A stretch of DNA of 58,872 nucleotides, taken from Bryobacterales bacterium (GTDB lineage Bacteria; Acidobacteriota; Terriglobia; Bryobacterales; Bryobacteraceae). Location of the stretch: assembly GCA_003142185.1 (NCBI GenBank), contig PLOR01000083.1, positions 14,792 through 73,663 of the forward strand. The letters run 5' to 3'. Under the pieces are notes generated by a model. The model was not told where the DNA came from. It saw only the letters and a list, made by a program, of their open reading frames with translations, and ran no database searches. Positions 44,311-51,733 of the stretch are shown one piece after another (position 1 is the first letter of the stretch; the number at the start of each line of letters is the position of its first letter). The translations under genes were made by a program, and so were the position numbers.

Positions 44311-45668
44311 AGCAGCGGCGCATCCTGGTGGTGGACGACGAGCCGGAAATCCGCCGCTCGCTGGCTGGCGTGCTCGAGGACGAAGGCTATCGCGCCGAGA
44401 CGGCGGAAAGCGGCGAAGCCTGTCTGGACGCTCTTCCCGGCGCCGGCTTCGAGCTGGTGCTGCTCGATATCTGGCTGCCCGGCATCGATGGTATGGAGGT
44501 GCTCGAGCGCATCCAGGCAATCCCGTTCGCCGAACGGCCCGAGGTCGTCGTGATCTCCGGCCACGGCAGCATCGAAGCTGCGGTCAAGGCCACCAAGCTG
44601 GGCGCTTTCGATTTTCTCGAAAAACCGCTTTCCATCGACAAGATCTCGGTGGTCGTCAAGAACGCACTGGCGCACCGCGCGCTCGAGCTCGAAAACAGCC
44701 AGCTCAAGCAGGACACCACCGGGCGCCACCGCATCATCGGCGAGAGCGTCCCCATGAAGGCGCTGCGCCAGCAACTTTCCCTGATGGCCGCCACCAATGG
44801 CCGCGTGCTCATCTATGGCGAAAGCGGCACTGGCAAAGAGCTGGTGGCGCACGCCATCCACGCCCTCAGCCAGCGCGCCGCCGAGCCGTTCATCGAAGTC
44901 AACTGCGCCGCCATTCCGGAAGAGCTGATCGAAAGCGAGCTGTTCGGCCACATCAAAGGCAGCTTCACCAGCGCCCACGAAGACAAGATCGGCAAGTTTC
45001 AAAAGGCCGACGGCGGCACGCTGTTTCTCGACGAAGTCGGCGATATGAGTCTGCGCACGCAGGCCAAGGTGCTGCGCTCGCTCGAAGAGCAGCGCTTCGA
45101 ACCGGTCGGCGGCCCGGGCAGCGTGCAGGTGGACGTGCGCGTGGTCGCCGCCACCAACAAGAATCTCGAAGAGGAGATCGAACACGGCAATTTCCGCGAG
45201 GACCTATTCTACCGGCTCAACGTGATTCCCTTCGCCGTGCCGCCCCTGCGCGACCGCCGCGAGGATATTCCGCTGCTGGCCGACTTTTTTCTCCGCGAGT
45301 TCACCACCGCCTACGGCCGCAAGCCCAAGGAGCTGACTCCCGAGGCCTACCGCGTGCTCGGCGAATATCACTGGCCCGGCAACGTGCGCGAGCTCAAGAA
45401 CCTGATCGAGCGCATCGTCATCTTGAATCCGCAAGTGCGCGTCGACGCGCGCCACATTCCGCTCGCCGGCACGCGCAAGCCGCAGGACCGCCCGCTCGAC
45501 CGCTTCGGCAGCCTGCAGGAAGTCCGCGAAGCCGCCGAGCGCGACTACATCCTGAGAAAGCTAGAAGAAACCGCCGGCAACGTCACCAGAACCGCCGAAC
45601 TGCTAGGCCTGGAGCGCAGCAACCTATATAGGAAAATGAAAACCCTGGGAATCGGGCCGAAGGAATAG
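44307..45668 (+). CDS. ntrX: NtrX-like sigma-54-dependent response regulator
   Basis: The 453-residue protein has a receiver domain with D54 as phospho-acceptor (VLLDIWLPGIDG), an AAA+ domain with Walker A GESGTGKE and Walker B GGTLFLDEVGDM, and a Fis-type HTH (GNVTRTAELLGLERSNLYRKMK). The loop that normally reads GAFTGA and contacts sigma-54 is GSFTSA here (218-223). The essential threonine is kept, but two of six positions differ. It overlaps the kinase gene by 4 bp. Confidence 0.88.
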   Translation: MKQRRILVVDDEPEIRRSLAGVLEDEGYRAETAESGEACLDALPGAGFELVLLDIWLPGIDGMEVLERIQAIPFAERPEVVVISGHGSIEAAVKATKLGAFDFLEKPLSIDKISVVVKNALAHRALELENSQLKQDTTGRHRIIGESVPMKALRQQLSLMAATNGRVLIYGESGTGKELVAHAIHALSQRAAEPFIEVNCAAIPEELIESELFGHIKGSFTSAHEDKIGKFQKADGGTLFLDEVGDMSLRTQAKVLRSLEEQRFEPVGGPGSVQVDVRVVAATNKNLEEEIEHGNFREDLFYRLNVIPFAVPPLRDRREDIPLLADFFLREFTTAYGRKPKELTPEAYRVLGEYHWPGNVRELKNLIERIVILNPQVRVDARHIPLAGTRKPQDRPLDRFGSLQEVREAAERDYILRKLEETAGNVTRTAELLGLERSNLYRKMKTLGIGPKE

Positions 45669-45731
45669 AGGGCGTAAGTTCTTGCCGAAGTATGAACACG
45701 TGGCCTGTCAGTGGTTTTTGAGGAACGATGA

Positions 45732-46475
45732 ATGTCAATTAAATCACAAGCCGAACTAAAGAAGCTGCAAGCCATCGGAAGGATAGTAAGAATGACTCTG
45801 GATGAAATGTCGGCAGCAGTTCATCCCGGTACCACTACTGGTGAAATTGACTCTGTTGGGGCTGCGGCGCTGGCAAAGTACGGCGCTGAATCGTCGCCGC
45901 CCAAAGTCTACGGATTTCCGGGCACTGCATGCATCAGCGTCAACGACGAAGCGATACATGGAATACCGGGGAGCCGTACAATTGCGGAGGGCGATTTAGT
46001 AAAGCTGGATCTCACGGCTGAAAAAGACGGTTTCGTTGCCGATGCAGCAGTCACAGTTAGGGTCGGAACGGTTTCCGCCACAGCGGACGCTTTGACCCGA
46101 TGTGCCGAAAGCGCATTTCGGCAAGCACTCAAGGTGGCGACAGTCGGCAATCGTGTTTACGAGATCGGACGTTCTGTTGAACGAGAAGTGCGGCGCTGCG
46201 GTTTCAGCGTCATCAAAGAGTTGTGCGGGCATGGTGTGGGTCGGACGATCCATGAGGAACCGTGCGTGCCCAATCACTTTGATCCTCGCTTTCGCACGAA
46301 GCTAACAGACGGTCTGGTTATTACGATTGAGCCAATCATTTCGGCGGGGAACGGATCTGCCCATTTACAGCCCGACAAGTGGACGGTTTGCACGACCGAT
46401 AACAGTCTTGCCGCTCATTACGAACACACTATCGTGATTACAAAGGGCGCACCGATGTTATTGACGGTGGCTTAG
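45732..46475 (+). CDS. map: Methionine aminopeptidase type I (orphan copy)
   Basis: The 247-residue enzyme has all five metal ligands of the family at the expected spacing: D93 and D104 (KLDLTAEKDGFVADAAV), H167 (GHGVG), E200 (TIEPI) and E231 (HYEHTIVIT). Substrate-contact histidines H76 and H174 are also present. It removes N-terminal methionine from new proteins. It is not in the usual secY-adk-map ribosomal context and its DNA is less GC-rich than its neighbours, so it may be an acquired extra copy. ATG 45732 has GAGGAACG upstream. Confidence 0.92.
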   Translation: MSIKSQAELKKLQAIGRIVRMTLDEMSAAVHPGTTTGEIDSVGAAALAKYGAESSPPKVYGFPGTACISVNDEAIHGIPGSRTIAEGDLVKLDLTAEKDGFVADAAVTVRVGTVSATADALTRCAESAFRQALKVATVGNRVYEIGRSVEREVRRCGFSVIKELCGHGVGRTIHEEPCVPNHFDPRFRTKLTDGLVITIEPIISAGNGSAHLQPDKWTVCTTDNSLAAHYEHTIVITKGAPMLLTVA

Positions 46476-46511
46476 ATACCCGAACACCGGAGCACCTGCG
46501 TTTTGGGAAAA

Positions 46512-46592
46512 CCGGGGAAAACCGGGGACAGCACCAAATTACGCCGTTACCGACGAGACTGTGCAATTCGGTTGCTGTCCCCGGTTCCCCAA
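46512..46592. mobile_element. REP/MITE-like palindromic element
   Basis: Two inverted arms of about 27 bp enclose about 22 bp. The left arm contains CCGGGGACAGCACCAAATTA. The right arm, read on the minus strand, contains CCGGGGACAGCAACCGAATT. Sequences of this GGGGACAGCA type commonly flank REP-associated tyrosine transposase (IS200-like) genes. No transposase is present, so this would be a non-autonomous copy. Confidence 0.65.
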
Positions 46593-46635
46593 CACTGGCA
46601 GCCGACTTGCTCTAACAATTGCGAGGTGAGTTTTA

Positions 46636-47034
46636 ATGCGCGGATTTTCATTTGTAGTGTTAGCTGCTGTTGCTGGAATCGGCTTAACGGTTACCGCCCC
46701 TAAAGCAGAGGCTCAGGTCGGCGTCGCCATTGGGGTAGCCCCCGAATGTCCCTATGGTTACTATGACGTCGCTCCTTATAACTGTGCCCCCACTGGCTAT
46801 TACGGTCCGGAGTGGTTTAACGGCGACGGCTTCATTGGCGCTGGCCCATGGTTTCACGGCCCCAGCGACTTCCAGGGCAACGTAAATAACCGTCTCCATC
46901 CGGAGCACGGCTATAAGGGTCCAACTCCAAAAGCTGGCGAGAAAGCGGAGCCGGCGAAGCGTGTCGATAGTGCGCACTTCAGTGGAAACGAAGCTCGGGA
47001 TGGACGTGGCCACGTCACTGGGGGCAAGAAATAG
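46636..47034 (+). CDS. Secreted Gly/Tyr/Pro-rich protein of unknown function
   Basis: The 132-residue protein has a signal peptide (FVVLAAVAGIGLTVTAPKAEA). The mature part starts VGVAIGVAPECPYGYYDVAPYNCAPTGYYGPEWF and ends in a charged Lys/Glu/Gly tail with HGYKGPTPKAGEK. Two cysteines lie in the aromatic part and could pair. A strong ribosome-binding site GAGGTGAG ends 5 bp before ATG 46636. I know no function. The composition suggests an envelope-associated protein. It lies 43 bp after the palindromic element. Confidence 0.65.
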   Translation: MRGFSFVVLAAVAGIGLTVTAPKAEAQVGVAIGVAPECPYGYYDVAPYNCAPTGYYGPEWFNGDGFIGAGPWFHGPSDFQGNVNNRLHPEHGYKGPTPKAGEKAEPAKRVDSAHFSGNEARDGRGHVTGGKK

Positions 47035-47423
47035 CCGAGTCGGAGAAATCTGCGGCAGCACGATCTTGCCATCAGGGAAGCGGTTCGTGGCTTCCGGTCG
47101 CAGATTGCCTAAATTGCCCCGCACGCCAGATATTAGTGCCCTAGCGGGGAAACCGCAGCACTGATTCGATTTGAGAAGGCAAGACCAGAGCGGTAGCTCC
47201 ATCATTCGCAGCTACCGCTTCGCATGGCGACCGCGTCTTGTATGCCAACACGTTGCGCCGCCAGGTCGAGCGCGCACGCAGATCGCTGCCGAGTTGGCCA
47301 TAACTCCGCGTATGCAGGAATTGCTGGAAAACATGCAACTCTTGCCGTTTGACCGCTATGGTGACGTCTCAAAAACGAAGGGTCGCGGCGTGAACTTGAT
47401 TTCTGCCAACACCCGGCTGGGCT
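47035..47423. other. Intergenic region without a supported gene
   Basis: About 390 bp between a plus-strand gene and the 3' end of the TonB receptor gene. Short open frames here show no family motif or good start. The only structure is the inverted repeat at 47189-47219. Confidence 0.5.
47189..47219. terminator. Perfect 10-bp inverted repeat, possible bidirectional terminator
   Basis: AGCGGTAGCT (47189-47198) and AGCTACCGCT (47210-47219) form a perfect stem with an 11-nt loop between convergent genes. No T tract follows on either strand, so factor-independent termination is uncertain. Confidence 0.4.
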
Positions 47424-50400
47424 TCAGAATTCCAATCTCCCCTGAAACGCGATCATGCGAGGCGAGCTGTCCCCACCGAGCCCGACGCCCAATAGGCCCG
47501 TCGGCGGCGAAGTCGGGTAGCTGAGCGCTCCGAATCCGGTCTGCGTCGACGGCTTACCCGGAATACCTGCATAACCCAATACTGGCAGACCGAAATTCGG
47601 GTGATTGAAGACGTTGAAGAATTGGCCGTCGACGCGCAGCTTCAGCCGTTCGGTCAATTGGAACCACTTCGTCAGGTACGCATCGCTCCACACGAAATCG
47701 GGACCGCGCAGCGCGTTCCGTCCTAGATTGCCGAACTGGCAGTTCTTCGGGCTGTCCCCACTGGCACACGCGCCCGTGCTCGGATCGACTGCCGAAATAA
47801 ACGCATCCGGGTTCAGCCACTGGATGGTTCCCGGTTGTGTCACGCCGTGGATCGGATTGTGTTCGTACAGCGGCACGCCGGGAACCACGCTGGCGTATTG
47901 CGGACCGCTGCCCTGAACGATGCCGTTGCCGCTGGCCGAATAGGGCGCGCTCAAAACGGAAAACGGCAGGCCGCTATGCCAAAACGCGGTTCCGGATACC
48001 TGCCATCCGTTAAGGGCGCGTCCTAGCGCGCGATTGCGAATCTTGATCGGCAACTGATAAACGTACTGCGCGGTGAAGTTTTGCCGCACGTCGTAGTCGC
48101 AAGGGCCGTATTGCCGGCCCAGTTCACCCGGCAGCGGTGAAAGAACGGCCCCGGCGGCGAATGGCAGGAATCCGCCGTTTGAGACCGTGTCCATACAACG
48201 GCTCCACGTGTAGTTGGCCTGGACCTGAATGCCATGCCCCAGCCGCTTGTCCGCAGTTAGCTGCAAACCGTTGTAGTGGCTGTTCGCCCCGGTGTTCAAT
48301 TGCGTGACAGGCCCGAAACGGGGATCGATGGGCTTCCCGTAAGGGAACGGCGCGAAGCAGCCTGCGCAGACGGTTTGATAACCGTTCACTTGCGTTTCGT
48401 ACGGCTGGTTGACCGCGCGGGTGCCGACATACTGAGCTCGTAGATTGAGCGTGTTGTCGACCTGGTGTTCCAGGGCCAAGCTCCACTGCATGAAGTAAGG
48501 CGCATGAAGCTTGCCATCGGGGACCGCGGTGATGGCAATCGGGGGAAGACAGGCATTCGGGCTGGCGAGCGCCGAGGCGCAGGAAAGCTCACCCTGAGCG
48601 AAACCGGAATTGAACGATTGATTTGCGGCGGCAGTTGCATCAACGGCGCTGCCCGGTACGCCCGGCGCAATAGCCGTCCCCCCTACGTTGCCCAGCAGCC
48701 CTCCCAGAAATGTCTTCGAGTAGGGAGGATTCGTTCCCACGGTATCGACGACGCTGCCCGGCAAAATATCGCTGAAGAGTCCGAATCCGCTGCGCAGCAC
48801 CGTATGCGGCGCGATCTGCCACGCGATGGCGGTTCTAGGCTGCAGGATTGCCGCGGGTGTGGCAGCGAAAATGGTCCGCTGCTGCGTCTGAATCACCTGG
48901 CTCAGCGGCTGATTCATATCGTGGGAAATGGAGTCGAACGACCCGGTGAGGCGCGCCACGGCGTCATGTGGATTCAGCGGATTTGAATTGTACGTATCGC
49001 GTACGCCGAAGGTCCAGGTCAACTTGCGCGTCACCTTCCAGGTGTCCTGCGCATAAAAGTCCAGGTTGAGGAAGTTGTAGGGCTGCGAATCGGCCAGCGG
49101 GAAGGTCTCCGAAGCCGTCGAAGCGACACCGTGGATGAATTGCGGCAGGGTTGTGTAGGTGACCAGCGGCACTACGCCTTCACCGAAATCATAATCATTC
49201 AGTCGCAAGATCCGGCTGTTGGTTCCAAACCGGAGTTCGTGCGCGCCGAGCGTCCAGGCGAGATTGTCGTTAATGAAGAATCGCGCGGCGCGCCGCCCCT
49301 GTACCCACGTATTGTCGAGCCCTCCGAGCGTAGTGAACGGCGCATTGGCGCCGCTGCCGTCGAGCACGATTGGAAACGCCGCCAGCGTTTTCTGTAAGTC
49401 GATTGGCCCGAACAGGCTTTCGTACCATGAGAACGCCGGGTTGAAGTAATTCACCAGATGCCCCGACCACACATGCGTCTCACCCGCTGCGAACGAATAC
49501 AGAGGCTGCGGAGAAATCGCGTTGAACAGCGGATTGATCGGATCGGTATAGGCGGACTGAAGTCCGGTGTCGGCCTGAAATCGGAACCACGCGATGTTCC
49601 GATCATTGATGTTGTAATCGATCCGAGCCGTCTGCACCTGCTCGCGATCGTCGCTCGAATGCGAAACGCTCTGACGGTTTGCGCAACCATCGCCATCCGG
49701 CGGATACCCGCCCGCCGCGGTTCCACCGCTGCTCAGGGGGCAACCCAGCACCGGCAGCGGAATGCCCGCCGTGTTGCCGTAAAGCGAGAAGAGCTGCTTG
49801 TAGAACGGCACCAGTTGCGGGGCCGGTTGGTAGGTCGATCCGGATACCGAGTCGACTCCGCCAAGCGGGAGCTGCCCCAAAACGTAATTCTGAAACGCCG
49901 GCGTGGGCACCGTTGTCGCGGTCACGATCGGCAGCGCAATCCGGACCCACTCGGAATCGAAAAAAAAGAACAGCTTGTCGCGCCGGATCGGGCCTCCGAG
50001 ACTGCCACCGAAGTGGTTTACCGTGGAGCGCGGCTTGTGGTTGCCCGGCGTCGAGTTCGTAAAGAAGTCGTCCGCACTGAACTTCGAGCCGTCCCACAGT
50101 TCATACAGATTTCCGTGCATCTGGTTCGTTCCCGACTTGGTGACGTAGTTGACTTGCGAGGCTCCATAGCGCCCTTGATCCACCGCATAGGAGACCGTGT
50201 TCACCGTCGCTTCCGCGATCGAATTCAAGCCCAGCACCAGGTTGGTCGAAAGGCCGCTGTTCAGGTTCGTCAGCGGGTCGTTCGTCTCCAGGCCATCCAC
50301 GATGTAGCCGTTTGACAGAGACGGCAGGCCATTGAACTCCACGTTTCCATAACCGTTTGTGCCGCCGACGAAATCGTTGCCGCTGCCCGCGGTGTTGATC

Positions 50401-50921
50401 AGAGCGCCGGCGGCGAACTGCAGCGGATACGTCATGTCGCCGCCAGGGTTCGGCAGGTTCTCCATCGCTCGCGCAGTCAGCGTCGTTGCCGTGTTCGGAT
50501 TTTCCGGGTTGAGTAACGGCGCCTGCTCCTGCACCACGATGCTCTCACTGGAGGATGCGATGTTCAGCCGGAAATCGACCGTCTGCTTTTGTCCCAGCTC
50601 GGCGATGACGGAGTTATTCTGCTGGGTTGCAAAGCGGTCCGCTTCCACTCTCACCGCATACGCGCCTGGCTTGAGTTGCGGAAAGGTGAACCGGCCGGAG
50701 TCGCCGGTTCTCACGGATCGCTTCAGACCGTTTTCAGTGCTGGCGATGGTCACCATAGCGCCCGGGATGGCGGCCCCAGTGGGATCGGTGACCGACCCGA
50801 CGATCGCGCTTGTGGTTTCGCCCTGCGCACTCGCCGGTGTGGACGCCGGGAACGCCGCGAGCGCCACCGCGAGCGCAAGCCGCAACAGGCCGGCCCCGTT
50901 CCTGACGACAAATTTAGCCAT
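47424..50921 (-). CDS. Oar-like TonB-dependent receptor with carboxypeptidase-regulatory-like N-terminal domain
   Basis: The 1165-residue outer-membrane protein has a signal peptide (LRLALAVALAAFPASTPASA) and a CarboxypepD_reg-like beta-sandwich (AIVGSVTDPTGAAIPGAMVTI, VRTGDSGRFTFPQLKPGAYAV, about 38-115). A plug domain follows (LNPENPNTATTLTARAMENLPN) and then a long beta-barrel ending in RMIAFQGRLEF. The terminal phenylalanine is the usual outer-membrane insertion signal. This is the Oar/TonB class expanded in Acidobacteria, thought to import oligosaccharides or metal complexes. It is divergent from the DtxR/MntR-like gene, which could regulate it. Confidence 0.9.
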   Translation of the reverse strand: MAKFVVRNGAGLLRLALAVALAAFPASTPASAQGETTSAIVGSVTDPTGAAIPGAMVTIASTENGLKRSVRTGDSGRFTFPQLKPGAYAVRVEADRFATQQNNSVIAELGQKQTVDFRLNIASSSESIVVQEQAPLLNPENPNTATTLTARAMENLPNPGGDMTYPLQFAAGALINTAGSGNDFVGGTNGYGNVEFNGLPSLSNGYIVDGLETNDPLTNLNSGLSTNLVLGLNSIAEATVNTVSYAVDQGRYGASQVNYVTKSGTNQMHGNLYELWDGSKFSADDFFTNSTPGNHKPRSTVNHFGGSLGGPIRRDKLFFFFDSEWVRIALPIVTATTVPTPAFQNYVLGQLPLGGVDSVSGSTYQPAPQLVPFYKQLFSLYGNTAGIPLPVLGCPLSSGGTAAGGYPPDGDGCANRQSVSHSSDDREQVQTARIDYNINDRNIAWFRFQADTGLQSAYTDPINPLFNAISPQPLYSFAAGETHVWSGHLVNYFNPAFSWYESLFGPIDLQKTLAAFPIVLDGSGANAPFTTLGGLDNTWVQGRRAARFFINDNLAWTLGAHELRFGTNSRILRLNDYDFGEGVVPLVTYTTLPQFIHGVASTASETFPLADSQPYNFLNLDFYAQDTWKVTRKLTWTFGVRDTYNSNPLNPHDAVARLTGSFDSISHDMNQPLSQVIQTQQRTIFAATPAAILQPRTAIAWQIAPHTVLRSGFGLFSDILPGSVVDTVGTNPPYSKTFLGGLLGNVGGTAIAPGVPGSAVDATAAANQSFNSGFAQGELSCASALASPNACLPPIAITAVPDGKLHAPYFMQWSLALEHQVDNTLNLRAQYVGTRAVNQPYETQVNGYQTVCAGCFAPFPYGKPIDPRFGPVTQLNTGANSHYNGLQLTADKRLGHGIQVQANYTWSRCMDTVSNGGFLPFAAGAVLSPLPGELGRQYGPCDYDVRQNFTAQYVYQLPIKIRNRALGRALNGWQVSGTAFWHSGLPFSVLSAPYSASGNGIVQGSGPQYASVVPGVPLYEHNPIHGVTQPGTIQWLNPDAFISAVDPSTGACASGDSPKNCQFGNLGRNALRGPDFVWSDAYLTKWFQLTERLKLRVDGQFFNVFNHPNFGLPVLGYAGIPGKPSTQTGFGALSYPTSPPTGLLGVGLGGDSSPRMIAFQGRLEF

Positions 50922-50930
50922 GCCTAAAAG

Positions 50931-50958
50931 TATATAAAGTCCGGCTCGCCTGCGTCAA
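50931..50958 (-). promoter_or_regulatory. Promoter of the TonB receptor gene
   Basis: On the minus strand TTGACG (50958-50953) and TATATA (50936-50931) are 16 bp apart. The -10 box ends 9 nt before the ATG at 50921, implying a leaderless or nearly leaderless transcript. It lies in the 86-bp divergent gap and could be blocked by the DtxR-type regulator encoded on the other side. Confidence 0.6.
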
Positions 50959-50969
50959 GCCCACGGTTC

Positions 50970-50999
50970 TTGCACCAGCACAGCCATGCAAGCTACTCT
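50970..50999 (+). promoter_or_regulatory. Candidate promoter of the DtxR/MntR-like gene
   Basis: TTGCAC (50970-50975) and TACTCT (50994-50999) are 18 bp apart. The GTG start at 51008 is 8 nt after the -10 box. The pair is weaker than the divergent one. Confidence 0.4.
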
Positions 51000-51007
51000 A
51001 TGATTTA

Positions 51008-51733
51008 GTGCCGCCTAGAACTCACCTGCCGGTCAACACCGAATCGGTGGACGATTATTTGAAAGCGATTCTGGAGCTGAGCGGCCCGCCAGGGGAACGC
51101 GCGACCAGTAACGCCCTCGCCGGGCATCTGGGCGTCCGAGCCGCTTCGGTTACCGGGATGCTCCAGAAGCTGGCTGCCCAAAAGCCGTCGTATGTGAAGT
51201 ACGAAAAGCATCATGGCGTCCGTCTGACGCCCGCCGGCAAGATGCGCGCCCTGGAAGTTCTGCGTCATCACCGCCTGCTGGAGCGTTTCCTTCACGACTG
51301 CCTGGGGTATTCCTGGGATGAAGTTCACGATGACGCGGAGCGCCTGGAGCACTTCATATCCGAGCGTCTCGAGGACCGCATTGCAGCCAAACTCGGCGAT
51401 CCGCAGACAGACCCGCACGGGCATCCCATCCCGGAACGAAACGGCGCCTTGCCAGCGCGGCCGGAGGTCCTGCTATCGAAATGGGCCTGCGGCGTGAAGG
51501 CCGTTATCAGCAGCGTTTCGGATCGGGATCCCTCGGCGTTGCGCGAAATGGAACGGCTGGGCCTGAAACCCGGGGTGGCGATCACGGTTGAGGCTGGAAC
51601 GCGCAATGCAACCCTGCTGGTCCGCATCGGCGAGCGCACGGAGCCGTTGCGATTGAGCCAGCGGCTGGCGGCTGGAATCTCGGTGATCGCCGCTAATCGC
51701 CGGTCGCGCCAACATCGTAAAATAGATTACTAG
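51008..51733 (+). CDS. DtxR/MntR-family metal-dependent transcriptional regulator
   Basis: The 241-residue protein has the winged-helix domain of iron- or manganese-dependent repressors (SVDDYLKAILELSGPPGERATSNALAGHLGVRAASVTGMLQKLA). The dimer and metal-binding region follows (LRHHRLLERFLHDCLGYSWDEVHDDAERLEHFISERLEDRI, with typical His/Glu/Cys/Asp ligands), then a FeoA-like C-terminal domain (LGLKPGVAITVEAG). It would sense Fe or Mn. The start is GTG 51008. Its stop overlaps the PIG-L gene start by one base, and it faces the TonB receptor gene. Confidence 0.9.
   Translation: MPPRTHLPVNTESVDDYLKAILELSGPPGERATSNALAGHLGVRAASVTGMLQKLAAQKPSYVKYEKHHGVRLTPAGKMRALEVLRHHRLLERFLHDCLGYSWDEVHDDAERLEHFISERLEDRIAAKLGDPQTDPHGHPIPERNGALPARPEVLLSKWACGVKAVISSVSDRDPSALREMERLGLKPGVAITVEAGTRNATLLVRIGERTEPLRLSQRLAAGISVIAANRRSRQHRKIDY

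Noticed and set aside
42700-44520. 606-codon minus-strand frame opposite the NtrY-like gene
   Set aside because: Runs across two clear genes and contains no domain.
47171-47524. 117-codon plus-strand frame before and into the TonB receptor 3' end
   Set aside because: No ribosome-binding site, no family, and it overlaps the receptor gene antisense.
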